Shown here one piece after another: positions 54,722-64,000 of a stretch of 64,000 nt of DNA. Source of the DNA: Pyropia yezoensis. Taxonomy: Eukaryota; Rhodophyta; Bangiophyceae; Bangiales; Bangiaceae. Each line of letters begins with the position of its first letter. Within the stretch, counting starts at the first letter, position 1. The stretch covers positions 30,480,894-30,544,893 of the forward strand of contig CM020618.1 of the NCBI GenBank assembly GCA_009829735.1, written 5' to 3'. The notes beneath the pieces were generated by a model that saw nothing but the letters and a program-made list of their open reading frames with translations, ran no database searches and was not told the origin of the DNA. A program made the translations under genes and the position numbers.

Positions 54722-55123
54722 TCAAACGCGATCGTCACCGCGGATGCGCCGAGCCAGGCGGATGTCACGTACAGTGACGGTGACGCTGTGCGCACCGAGA
54801 GCGCACAGGTCAGCCTCCTGAAAGAACTCGACCAGGTACTCCTCGGCGGCCTGCCTCACGGTGGCGATAGCGCTCGACTGGAACGGCAGGTCGACCTCCA
54901 GGTCCTGGGCCGTGTCCTGGACCAGCTTCTGGAAAGGAAGCTTCCTGATGAGCGCCTCGGTGCTCTTCTGGAACGTGCGAACTTCCCGCAGCGCCGCGGT
55001 CCCCGGGCGGCAATGCCACTTGGGCTTGGTCGCCGGGGCACCACCGGGACGCTTCTCGCCGGCAACCGCCTCTCGGAGCGCAGGCGCACGAGACTGGCCC
55101 GGGATCTTCTTGCGGCGCACCAT
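54722..55123 (-). CDS. Divergent histone H3 variant
   Basis: 133 residues, single exon. The start is the ATG at 55123 (MVRRKKIPG); upstream codons in the same frame are low-complexity His/Arg and unlikely to be coding. The histone fold is complete: alpha-N ([20 protein letters not shown]), alpha-1 ([17 protein letters not shown]), loop 1 (EVDLPFQSS), alpha-2 ([13 protein letters not shown] helix, [16 protein letters not shown]), loop 2 and alpha-3 ([11 protein letters not shown]). Length is close to canonical H3 (136). The tail differs strongly from canonical H3: it lacks the ARTKQTARKS start and the K9 and K27 contexts. Several core positions differ (KWHCRPGT for [17 protein letters not shown] for VREIAQDFKT). 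Loop 1 is not lengthened, unlike many centromeric H3 proteins. It may be a centromeric H3 or another specialised variant; no introns and an open frame suggest a working gene. Confidence 0.88.
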   Translation of the reverse strand: MVRRKKIPGQSRAPALREAVAGEKRPGGAPATKPKWHCRPGTAALREVRTFQKSTEALIRKLPFQKLVQDTAQDLEVDLPFQSSAIATVRQAAEEYLVEFFQEADLCALGAHSVTVTVRDIRLARRIRGDDRV

Positions 55124-55330
55124 GTTGACGGCAGATTGGCGGTGGCGGGGATGTAGGGGGTGGTGGTGGCGGTGGCGGCGGCCGTGGCGGTAGTGGTGAT
55201 GAGGTCGATGGCGGTAGCGGTGATGGGGTGGATGGCGGTGGTGGTGGTGGTGACGGTGCCGCAGACGGCGGCCCGGGTGGTCGTGAGGTGGTGGTGAGCA
55301 CGGTCGCGCGCGAGGCAATCATGGCGGCTG
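55124..55330 (-). promoter_or_regulatory. Low-complexity upstream region of the H3-like gene
   Basis: GGTGGTGGCGGT-type repeats directly upstream of the histone start. No TATA box or known histone motif was recognised, so this is assigned by position only. Confidence 0.3.
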
Positions 55331-55650
55331 TTGGGTGACCCTCTTTTATTCACGCGGGATCGTGCCCTGGGACGTGCGTTCCGCAGGGGTGCGTGGCGCT
55401 GCCCCCAGCCGCAGCTGCATGACGGCGGGCTCTCGGGGAGACCGCGTCCGCTGGCCACGCCCGCGGGTGCGTGTGTCAGTCGGGACGACAGGGCGATAGC
55501 GCATCCCCCAGGGAGCAGGGTTAGATTGTAGAGCGGTAGAGGTCGTCGTGGGCGTGAAGCTGGAGGCGACTAGCAATGAGGGCGTCGATGGGTACGACTC
55601 ATCCGCGTCCAACTTTTCCAAGGGACGTTTGGTTGCTCCGACACCATTCA
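55331..55650. other. Unassigned sequence between H3-like gene and element A4
   Basis: About 320 bp without a recognisable gene or RNA on either strand. Confidence 0.4.
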
Positions 55651-55692
55651 GGACAAAGTCGTACTTAACGTGGACAAAGTCGTACACAACGT
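55651..55692 (+). repeat. Two-copy 21-bp tandem repeat
   Basis: GGACAAAGTCGTACTTAACGT is followed immediately by GGACAAAGTCGTACACAACGT, differing at two bases. It is just outside element A4. Confidence 0.8.
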
Positions 55693-55728
55693 GAAAGAGT
55701 GCCTATGATAGACGGCGAAGGCCCTAAT

Positions 55729-56198
55729 TGTGGCAAAACCCACTTGCACACGCGACACCCAAGTTGGGGCGGTGTACAAGGGCTGCCTCCCGTGTCGGGG
55801 GAACCGGAAGAAGTGCAAGTCGCACACACTCTGTCCCTGTTGTGGGGCAAACCCCCCACGGACAAACAAGAGGATGGTGTGTGGTCCAACAGTTTCTTGG
55901 TCGGGACGGGGAAGCAGGGCCAAGCCCCGCTGTCCCTCCCCTTATCCCCCCAGGGTCCACTCAGAATCTCGCCACTCAGAATCTCCCACCCCAGCACCTG
56001 CCCACCGGGCCACACGAAAATTCAAGACGATAAATGCAGAAAACCCTCAAATCCAAGTTGGATTTACTACTAAGCTAACTATCCCAAACTTAGGGAATAC
56101 GGACCCAAATGCAGGGGGAGGAACGGATCAGGCTAGTGGCCTGCCGCCCCTTGCATGGCACGTGTTGCCCCCCCTACCTGGGGGTCAATACTGCCACA
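55729..56198 (-). repeat. 3' LTR of A4
   Basis: 470 bp, TGTGGCA...TGCCACA. The adjoining CTCCCCTCTCCTC (56199-56211) is the reverse complement of the family A polypurine tract. Confidence 0.93.
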
Positions 56199-56365
56199 CT
56201 CCCCTCTCCTCAGTTCCGACCGACCCGGTCGGCCCTGTGAGGGGGTGCGTAAACGCACGTCTCGGCGTTGGGGGCGCGACTTGCTGTCCCCCATCGAGTA
56301 CGTAACGCGGATGTGGAGGCGGTCACGTTGACCGCCCCTCTCCTCAAGCTTGCCCACTCGGCAGC

Positions 56366-58453
56366 TTGCTCTCCTCGGTTCACACTTCACCATCACCACC
56401 ACCTCCCCTTCACCTTCCACTGGGCCGCCCCATGCTGGGGAGGCCACCCGTATACCCACGATCCGAGTCCCCCTCAACTCGAGGCGGGTCTCGTGCCGCT
56501 GTAGCCAGGGCGTCTCTCCCCAACTTGGGGAGAGCCATGGCGACCCCGGGAGTGGAGACGGACTCTCTAGATGAGCGTATGGAGGACACCACCTACGGTG
56601 CAGCACCCGCCAGGACTTCCAGCGAGGGCTCCGCGATCGCTCCGGAGGATGGGACTCCCGCGTCACCCGGCTTTGGGTTGACGGCGGGGTCTCCCCCGGA
56701 GGCGGGACAAGTTGTCCCACGTGAGGCCTTGGGGCGGTGGTTTTACCCCGCTTGGCCTCTCTATGAGGAGGGGTTGACGGTTCTTCGCTGTGGCCGACTT
56801 GGCGCAGCGATGGGTTGGGTATGTGACCGCCTACGGGAGAAGTATCCCCGTAGGGTCGGGTTCCCTGCCGGCTTCAGGACGGACCAGTTTGCCTTCCTGG
56901 ACGACGAGGAGGTCGAAGACGTACAGCGGGCCAAGGCCATGGTGGACCGCGGGGGCACTATCCCGGGTCCCGGCGACTTGCCGACCTTTACTTGGGACGC
57001 GGTGGCAACTCGCCCCCCGTACCTCCACGAGGCCGATCCGCACACTCATCACTTTGATGTGCGGATGGAGAAGGACTTCCGGCGAGGTCCCTACTTGGTG
57101 ACCCCGGCTCAACTTGAGATTCCCCAGCAGTCTGCTGCCAGTAAGGAGCAGTACTATCCGAAGAAGCCCGAGTGGTGGCCTCAAGTTGAGGTCCCCTACG
57201 GGTTCCCGGCGTTGCTGCCACGGTTGCTTGACCACTTCGGCTCCGTCATGTTGACGGCTGGCCCTGATCACCTGGTGCGGGCCATGTTGGCCACCCAGTG
57301 GCTCCTGGAGGTCATGTCGACCTGGGTGTCTTGTGCTCAGCGGCAGGGGATGCTCTGGCATCTCCCCCTCCGGCTCATCAAAGGTTTAGAACAGCTCACC
57401 CCTCAGCTACTTGCTGAGGGGTGCTCATCAGGACAACTCACTCTACTTGAGGAGATGCTCCGCCTCCACAAGTTTATCGAGTGGGAGAGCATCGAGCACA
57501 AGTTGCGCCGCCCCACTCGTGGGCCCAAGGACGATGGCGCACTTCGTCAGTTCGTGTGGGTCGCTCGTGAACTTCACGACGGCCGTGTGGTCCTACGAGA
57601 GGGGTTGGGCATCGGGGACTACCCGTATGCCCCAGGGGTGGATCGCCGCACTGCGTCACCCCCGGACAAGCCCATAGTTATGGCCGTGCCGTCCTATGAT
57701 GACCACATGACTCAACCCACTGCGGGGGCCCCAAGTCGGGGTGGCAGTTACACCCGGGTACCGCCACCTCGGCGTGCCCCTCCGCTTCCTCCTGTTCCTT
57801 TCCAGCCTCACGGGAACATCCCGATTAGCGTGGCCGTTGAGTCGTCCACCCCGGTGTCCCCCCACTTGGGGGCCACCCTCCTGACGATATACCCCAAGTT
57901 GGTGTTACCTCCCCCGCCTCTAACCTCAGAGATGATGATCGCCACGTTGGTGCGCACCATTTCCTGGTTGGCCGCGTCGACCGCAACTCTTCAAACTTCC
58001 GAGACTCCTCAACTTGAGGAGCGCGTTCGTACTGCAGTGGCGACCGCGAGTTGCGAGTCGGTGGCGGAGTTTATGACGGCCGAGTTGGCTCGCATTGGGG
58101 CTATTATGCCCCAGCCAGCCCCACTTGGGCGTGGCAAACGTCGCGCGAGCCGGGCATACTCGCCTCCTCGCCGTCGTCGCCGACACTCGCGGCGCTCTCC
58201 CTCCGTGTCGGAAGACGAGTTGTCCTACTCCGTCTCGGAGTCCTCGACTCCGTCAGAGTCGGAGTCGGTCCGGCGTCTGCGTCGCCAACTTGCGCGCAAG
58301 ACCAGGCAGAAGAGTAGCCACGGTCGGCGCCACTTGCGCGACCGTGAGGGGCGCGACGGTTCCGACTTGGAGCCGCCGCCCGCTCCGACTGGTGGGGAGC
58401 GTTATCGCCGTGGGTCTCGCCGCTCGCCTCTACGTGAGGGCGAGGGCCGTTGA
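56366..58453 (+). CDS. Antisense ORF of A4, unknown protein with Arg/Ser-rich tail
   Basis: 695 residues on the strand opposite A4 pol, open throughout. It starts at MLSS (56366) or MATPGVETD (56537). It has the same plan as the A2 protein, including the core (QVEVPYGF, RQGMLWHLPLRL, LLEEMLRLHKFIEW) and the Arg/Ser tail. It ends about nine residues early because a GGA codon became TGA (58451-58453). Retention of a long open frame in a copy whose integrase is dead is notable. Confidence 0.85.
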   Translation: MLSSVHTSPSPPPPLHLPLGRPMLGRPPVYPRSESPSTRGGSRAAVARASLPNLGRAMATPGVETDSLDERMEDTTYGAAPARTSSEGSAIAPEDGTPASPGFGLTAGSPPEAGQVVPREALGRWFYPAWPLYEEGLTVLRCGRLGAAMGWVCDRLREKYPRRVGFPAGFRTDQFAFLDDEEVEDVQRAKAMVDRGGTIPGPGDLPTFTWDAVATRPPYLHEADPHTHHFDVRMEKDFRRGPYLVTPAQLEIPQQSAASKEQYYPKKPEWWPQVEVPYGFPALLPRLLDHFGSVMLTAGPDHLVRAMLATQWLLEVMSTWVSCAQRQGMLWHLPLRLIKGLEQLTPQLLAEGCSSGQLTLLEEMLRLHKFIEWESIEHKLRRPTRGPKDDGALRQFVWVARELHDGRVVLREGLGIGDYPYAPGVDRRTASPPDKPIVMAVPSYDDHMTQPTAGAPSRGGSYTRVPPPRRAPPLPPVPFQPHGNIPISVAVESSTPVSPHLGATLLTIYPKLVLPPPPLTSEMMIATLVRTISWLAASTATLQTSETPQLEERVRTAVATASCESVAEFMTAELARIGAIMPQPAPLGRGKRRASRAYSPPRRRRRHSRRSPSVSEDELSYSVSESSTPSESESVRRLRRQLARKTRQKSSHGRRHLRDREGRDGSDLEPPPAPTGGERYRRGSRRSPLREGEGR

Positions 58454-58591
58454 GTTGGAGAGTCTAGCATGCGTGCCTAGTTGGCAGCTGCCTTTGTTGT
58501 GAGAGTGTGTGGCTTAGGGCTGTAGTTAAAAGCCACTCTGCGTACCACTTCGACTTGAAGCACTCTCTTGGCACTGTTGCTCGGCCCTCCC

Positions 58592-61500
58592 TCACGTTGA
58601 GGGATGGCTGTTAGGGTCTATCTCATTCCGGGCACAGTACGCCCGGACCTTCTCAGCGGGAAGGTCCTCCACATACTCCCACGTATCATCCTTGGCTTTG
58701 TAGCCAAACCAACGCACCCTCAACATGAGGCGGTCAGTGTCCTCATCACATCCGTGGTCGATGAGCTTATCGAACACGTACTCCTGCGGGCCCTGTTTGG
58801 CCGCAGGCAGTGAGGGGAGGCGCCACGCTTCCAAAGCACGCGCCCAAGCTGGGTCGCCTGCAGGCGGTGGTACAACTTTGACCACGTCCTGTCCGTTCAC
58901 TGTGCGGACCCCATCGTCACTTTCGATGGTGAAACGCCGCCCATCAGTACGAAGGACCTGGTACGGCCCCTTCGTCTGGAATACCAACTTACCCCCAGTT
59001 GGGGTGTGTGAGTGAACCAGCACCCAGTCACCCTGTTCGGGGACATGCTTAGCATTGCGCACTTTCTTGTCAAAGGTACGCTTGTAGCGCTTTTGTGCTT
59101 TGTCCATCTCAGCCCTGACTTTAGGGATGAGGTGTTCAAGCCTAGCAGCGAACTCCGCCTTACTCCCAGTAGGAGTTGGCGTACTGCCGCCATCCTCCCT
59201 AGTTGGGAGCGGCCTCCGCACGGCAATAGACCGCACGCGACGGGGGGTCACAAAAGCGAGGGGTACTTCCCCGGTAGATGAGTGAACCTGCGAATTGTAG
59301 GCAGTAGTAAGAATAGAAATGTATTGGTCCCACGTCTTCACGTGCTCACTCACATAGTGGCGCAGCTGTGAAACAGTACAGACGCAAATTGCGGTCCATT
59401 GTCCGATAGTGTACTATCCGGGATGCCATACGCGGCAACCCAGTGATCTAGGAAGGCTGACACGACCGACATGGCCGTGATCTCTGCCAGTGGGATCGCT
59501 CGCGTAAGTTTCGTGAAGCGGTCACAGATGACCAGGAGGTACTGGTTGCCCTCCTCGGTCACTGGCAGGGGCCCAAGGATGTCCATCGCCAACGCGACGA
59601 AGGGTTCCTTGGCCGGGAACAATAGCATAGCCGTACTAGGCCGCCGTTCCATCAGACGGTTCTGTGCACAACTTGTGCAGGCAGCCACCCAACTGTAGAT
59701 GTCCACCACCATGGACGGCCAGTAGTACCTGGTCCTCAGGGTCTGGTACAGTTTACTAGACCCCAGGTGTCCACCCGTGGGAGCATTGTGCTCCCTCTCA
59801 AGGATACGGTCCTTGAGGGATGCAGGGACGACAAGTTGTTCGGTCCCCTGGAATACCCCCCTCCTCATGAGGAGGCCATCGTCTCCCAAAAAGAAACGCG
59901 TCTCCACCACTGTATCCAGTGTATCCCTCTGCGACTTGCAGAAGGGATCCTCGGCCTGGGCCTTCACCACCTCGTCCAGGGACAGGGGCAAGTACTTCTT
60001 GTTCCCTGGCGCCTCGGGGTTCAACGCCTGACCCGAGCGCGTGACTACCCCCACGATGGGGATGTCCTCATCGACTGGGTTAGTGTCCAGCCCCTCGGTA
60101 GGTACCCGGGAGAGGCCGTCGGCAAGGGCATGTTGCCTGCCAGGTCGGTACTCAATATCAAAGTTGAAGGGTGCCAGTCGCACCCTCCACCGATTGAGAC
60201 GAGTGTTCGTACAGTCCGTCTTAAAGATGAACTGCAACGCGCGGTGATCACAGCGGATGAGGAACTTCTCACCCTCTAGGTAGTGACGAAGTGACGTCAC
60301 CGCCCACACCACTGCGAGTCCTTCCAACTCGGTGACTCCGTAGTTCTTCTCGGCCGAGTTCAGCCCCTTGCTGAAGTATCCCACCGGCAAGTACTCCTTG
60401 TCCGGCTGCTGCTGAAGCAACACACAATCAAGTTGGTCGTATCTAGCGTCCACATCCAGGATGTAGTGGCCTCCCAACCTGGGAATAGCCAGGATAGGGG
60501 GCTTCAGCAGAACGTCCCGAAGAGTCTCAAAGGATTCCTGCTCCACCCGACTTGGGGGAGGCAGGTTCTTCGGTAGCGTTGAGCTCACTAACTCATTCAA
60601 CGGCTTTGCCACCTTGGCGAAGCCCTTGGTGAAACGTCGGTACACGTTACACATCCCGAGGAAGCTCCTCATCTGGGTCTGGGTCCGGGGGTACTGAGCC
60701 TTACGGATGGCTTTCAAGTTTTTCTCGTTGACACTGAGACGTCCCGGACGGACAGCATGTCCCAAGTATTCCACCTCTTGAGTGAAGAGGTGGCACTTAC
60801 TCGCCTTCAGTGACACACCGGCGTCAGCAAGTAGCTTGAACACCTGGCCAAGATGGCCAATGTGTTCCTCCGGACTTCGGGAGAACACAATGATATCGTC
60901 TAGGTACACGAGACAGATCTGCCACCGTACTCCGGCCAGAATCATGTCCATAGCGCGCTGGAAAGTTGCCAGCGCGTTACACAGGCCAAACGGTAGACGC
61001 TTGCACTGGTAGGTACCACAGTGACAGGTAAAGGTAGTTTTATGCCTGTCTTCCGGGGCAATGGGAATTTGCCAGTACCCCGCGATACAGTCCAAGGTAG
61101 AGAATACGTTCGCCTCCCCCAGAGATTCCAGACAGTCGTCCATCCTAGGTAGGGGATAACTGTCCTTCACCGTGCTCTCGTTGAGCTTACGGTAGTCGAT
61201 ACAGAACCGGGGAGTCCCATCAACTTTGGGGACGATGACCACCGGACTCGCCCACTCGGCGTTACTGGCCTCGATCACACCGAGGGCCTCCATGCGAGCA
61301 ACTTGCTCCTTAACGAGGGCCCTTGAACGGGGCCCTCCCCTATACGGTTGTTGGCGTATAGGGGGTGCACCGGGCTTCAACTCGATCCGGTGTTGGGTAG
61401 CTCTCATGAGTCCCAATTGGCCATCCCACAACTTGTGATATTGGTCCAAGAGGCGTTCAACTTGAACCCTCAACCTGGGTGGGACACCCTCCATGTTCAC

Positions 61501-62475
61501 ATGGGGCCGAGGAGAGGCGGCCGACTTGGCTTGATGCTTCTCCTTTCCGGACTTCGGGTCGCTACTCGCGCCCGCGTTGAGGGTGACCGCTACTACCGGT
61601 CCCTCGTGTTGGTCGATATAGCCGAACTTGGCTCCCGACTTGAAGTACTTGAGCGACGAGCTCAGGTTCATCACCTGGATCCTCCACGGGACTCCGGCTT
61701 TGGAGTCCATCGTGCCAAGGGCAACATGCACTTGGTGCTTGCGAGCAAGACGGGGGTAAGGGTGTACCAACCCGTTCCCCGTATAATCAGATACAACATC
61801 AACGTGCGCCACCGAGTTGGGGGGCAACGTGACTTTACGGGCTAGACACAGGGTAGCGGTAAACCCTTCCCTCACAGAACAAACAGGCTTCGACTGTGAG
61901 ACTGTCACAGGAGCCACAGACTTTCCCTTACCAAGGATGGGGATGGTTTCCCCATTCATCAACTTGACCCAGTACTCAGGGCCACAAATCAAAGGCAATT
62001 GTGTTACTACATAAGGGGTACCCAGAAGCAAGGGTACCGATATATTCTCAACTACACCATAGGTCACGTCGACCTCATGGGTCCCCAACCTAGTTGGTAG
62101 GGTCACGGCACCAACAATGGGAAGTACCCCACCATTGATATCAATCAGATGGTCAGCTTTAGACTTCCAGCGTTGGAGCTTCATCTCCTTTGGTAATAGC
62201 GACTTGCGTATCAAGGAGGCTCCTGACCCGGTATCAAGTACGATACGGGCACAACAGGCGCGGCCGGGGGCAAGTTGCACCCGTCCAGGCACCTGGAAGT
62301 TCTCACCCGTCAGCACCGCGATGACCCGACGTGGGTTTACGTTCTTGGGGAGTCCTACCCGAGGTGGGCGGACTCCCTTAGGTCGCCGCAGTATCCGGCA
62401 CGGTTGGTTCGTCCTCTTGGCCCACTTGGCCGAGGCTGCCGTTGTGAGCTTCGGACGGCCAGCTCCAACGGTCAT
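58592..62475 (-). pseudogene. pol: pol of A4, integrase frameshifted by deletion
   Basis: Open from ATG 62475 (overlapping the gag stop as ATGA) through protease (DTGSGAS), reverse transcriptase (VYLDDIIV), RNase H and integrase to SDNGPQFASVLF. There, 100 bp present in A2 (22185-22284) are missing at about 59366. This removes YHPQTNGQVERFN, including the catalytic Glu, and shifts the frame to a stop at 59350. The remaining integrase C-terminus and chromodomain are open in another frame (59353-58592). The deletion ends share a CA dinucleotide only. Confidence 0.92.
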
Positions 62476-64000
62476 TCGTTTCCCGCCGACTTGGCGTCCG
62501 AATCTGAGGACGAAGGGGAAGACGACGAGTCCGAGGACGACGTGTCCGCCCCCTTCGTCGAGGGTGTGGCGACCGCCACCACCGGTCGAGACCCACCCTC
62601 GCGGCGTGAACGTACTTCGTTCGTAGCCGACTTCTTACTCGCATTCCTAACAAGTTGGTGGATGCGTTTACTCAACTTGGGGCAATCATACGCCCAGTGT
62701 CCATCGGAGTTGCAGTTCCAACACCGATTGTCAGTTCCCGGAGGGGTCTTCCCAACTGGGGAAGACGAAGAGATACCCTGGGAAGCTCCCACGGCAGCTA
62801 CCACCCTCTCCTTGCGGGTTCGGCGTGCCTCTCTCAACTCTCTGGCCTGGCGCGCCTCCTCCCGTTCCTTGGCCAACTCGGCTTGACGCTCCTGGCGTTG
62901 TTCCTCCCGCAACTTGCGGTAGGCCTCGCCTCTGCGGTAGGCGAACCTAGCCAACTCGGCGAGGGTCGCCCGGGCAGTGTTATGCTCCCGGGTCTCCATC
63001 CGGACTGACCAACGGAGTCCCTCCACAAACCGACTCTTCTCCACAGCTTGTGGATGAAGAAACCCACAAAGATTGTTGAGCTTACGGACTCGCTCCGCAA
63101 AGGACAACTCGTCCTCGGCCTCTTCCTGATGGGCTTGCGTAAACTCCTCGACTTGAGAAGCCAACGCCGCTTCATCAACCATGGCCCTCAACAACCAGTT
63201 GACGAGCTCAAAATAGGACGTCACCTCCCCAGCGCCTTCACTTGAGGAGCTGGGCATGACGGACATAAGTTCTGTCCGCAGGTCGCCCTTCGTAAACTCC
63301 TGTAGCATGTAAAAAGCCATGCCTTCACTTATGGCATTGTCGTCACAGGCTTTTTTGAAACGACGTAGGCACTCAAAGACACGGAGGGGGGGGGTTCCAT
63401 CCCACTCCGCTTTATGCCCAAAAGAATGAAGTGCATTCTTCTTGGCACGGCCCATGGCTCGGGCCTGGTCAGGACCATACGCCACCGACTTGTTGTGGAG
63501 GGCGTAGGTCTCACAGTCAAAGATCCTCTTGTAGACCGGGTTGGCTACCTGGATCTTTGGCGGCACCTCACGTTGAGGGAACGGCCGCTGTGGCACTGGG
63601 GTAAGTTCACCCTCAGTGCCTGTAGTCCGGCGCGGCGCGCTTGGTGTAGCCGCCGGCGTTTCCGGGGGGAACTCCCCCGTGAAGGGCGTACGCCCCACCG
63701 AGTATGGTGTGGCTCCCTCGTTGGGAGTCACAGGGGTCGACCCCTGTTCGGGGCGACCAGAGGTAGGCGTCAGGAGGGATTCCCCCTGCACCTGCGGGCT
63801 CGAAAGCCCCGATCCGGTCTGGACATTAAGGCCATCTGGCAAACTCGCCACAATCTGATTCAGAATAGTATTCGTCATCGTGACCACCAGGTCCGGCAAA
63901 GTCTGCCGCAACACATTGGTCGCCTCTCGACGGACAGTTTCCGCGAGGAGTGGATTGACGACTCCAGTTGAGTCTCGGTCCGCCTTCGGGAGTCCACCTG
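62472..64000 (-). CDS. gag: Gag polyprotein of A4, N-terminus beyond window
   Basis: The frame is open from the window edge to the stop at 62472-62474. It contains the Pro/Thr-rich N-terminal part, capsid region (ECLRRFKKACDDNAISEGM), Arg/Glu-rich coiled-coil-like helix, zinc knuckle CWNCNSDGHWAYDC and acidic Ser/Asp tail. It is highly similar to A2 gag with scattered substitutions. The start codon lies to the right of the window. Confidence 0.92.
   Translation of the reverse strand, partial: GGLPKADRDSTGVVNPLLAETVRREATNVLRQTLPDLVVTMTNTILNQIVASLPDGLNVQTGSGLSSPQVQGESLLTPTSGRPEQGSTPVTPNEGATPYSVGRTPFTGEFPPETPAATPSAPRRTTGTEGELTPVPQRPFPQREVPPKIQVANPVYKRIFDCETYALHNKSVAYGPDQARAMGRAKKNALHSFGHKAEWDGTPPLRVFECLRRFKKACDDNAISEGMAFYMLQEFTKGDLRTELMSVMPSSSSEGAGEVTSYFELVNWLLRAMVDEAALASQVEEFTQAHQEEAEDELSFAERVRKLNNLCGFLHPQAVEKSRFVEGLRWSVRMETREHNTARATLAELARFAYRRGEAYRKLREEQRQERQAELAKEREEARQARELREARRTRKERVVAAVGASQGISSSSPVGKTPPGTDNRCWNCNSDGHWAYDCPKLSKRIHQLVRNASKKSATNEVRSRREGGSRPVVAVATPSTKGADTSSSDSSSSPSSSDSDAKSAGNE

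Larger units (their letters stand above)
55729..64000 (-). mobile_element. Ty3/Gypsy chromovirus, family A copy 4 (A4), partial at window edge
   Basis: A minus-strand element with its 3' LTR at 55729-56198, antisense ORF, pol and most of gag. The 5' LTR lies beyond the window. The left flank is CTAAT (55724-55728); the partner duplication cannot be checked. Organisation is the same as A2, with a 100-bp deletion in integrase and a slightly shortened antisense ORF. Confidence 0.93.

Noticed and set aside
55124..55318. 65-residue N-terminal extension of the histone H3-like protein (start at 55318)
   Set aside because: The extension is almost entirely His/Arg/Pro from GGTGGT-type repeats. The ATG at 55123 gives a protein of normal H3 length with a basic tail.
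1..64000. tRNA, rRNA or CRISPR arrays
   Set aside because: No cloverleaf with matching stems, no conserved rRNA blocks and no regularly spaced short repeats were seen. The regular signals are LTRs and their primer sites.

Overview
The window is a GC-rich stretch of eukaryotic nuclear DNA, packed with Ty3/Gypsy LTR retrotransposons of the chromodomain-bearing (chromovirus) type. Host genes are scarce: one intact, intron-less, strongly divergent histone H3 gene (54722-55123, minus) and a decayed gene resembling molybdenum cofactor sulfurase (about 36.6-39.7 kb, minus). High GC, runs of CCG/GGC, Ala/Gly/Pro-rich frames and compact genes suggest an alga. A bangialean red alga such as Porphyra or Pyropia is my leading guess, but nothing here proves it. 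I saw no rRNA, tRNA, CRISPR or bacterial feature.

Layout. Four retroelement families can be told apart by their LTRs: A (LTR about 469 bp), B (645 bp), C (571 bp) and D (362 bp). From the left: a piece of B-like pol (1-361), element A1 (362-8634), a B-like internal end plus LTR on the plus strand (8635-9642), then the start of element D (9643-10079). D is split by element B (10080-42726, minus strand, target duplication ACCTT). B is split by element C (15949-34001, minus, TTTTC) and by a hAT-like DNA transposon (35280-40215, 8-bp duplication GTTTCGAT). C is split by element A2 (16548-25927, plus, ATCCT). D resumes at 42727 and ends with its 3' LTR at 51503. Next come unrecognised and low-complexity DNA (51.5-54.5 kb), the histone gene, and element A4 on the minus strand (55729 to beyond 64000). 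The order of insertion is D, then B, then C and the hAT element, then A2. LTR divergence judged by eye agrees: B pair several dozen differences, C pair about a dozen, A2 pair none.

How the retroelements work. A2 appears intact. It has gag (CCHC knuckle), pol (protease, reverse transcriptase, RNase H, integrase, C-terminal chromodomain) overlapping gag by ATGA, and a large third ORF on the opposite strand between pol and the 3' LTR. This antisense ORF encodes 704 residues, has an Arg/Ser-rich tail and ends 111 bp from the end of pol. Recognisably related antisense ORFs sit at the same place in families B, C and D. This shared antisense gene is the main candidate for an undescribed system.

The other copies are damaged in informative ways. 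A1 lost protease and had gag and pol fused in frame by a deletion between short repeats. A4 lost the catalytic glutamate of integrase through a 100-bp deletion. D has lost the protease active-site motif and most of integrase. C has a gag-to-protease deletion. The hAT-like element shows no transposase but carries the sulfurase-like gene, so it looks like a gene-capturing non-autonomous transposon.
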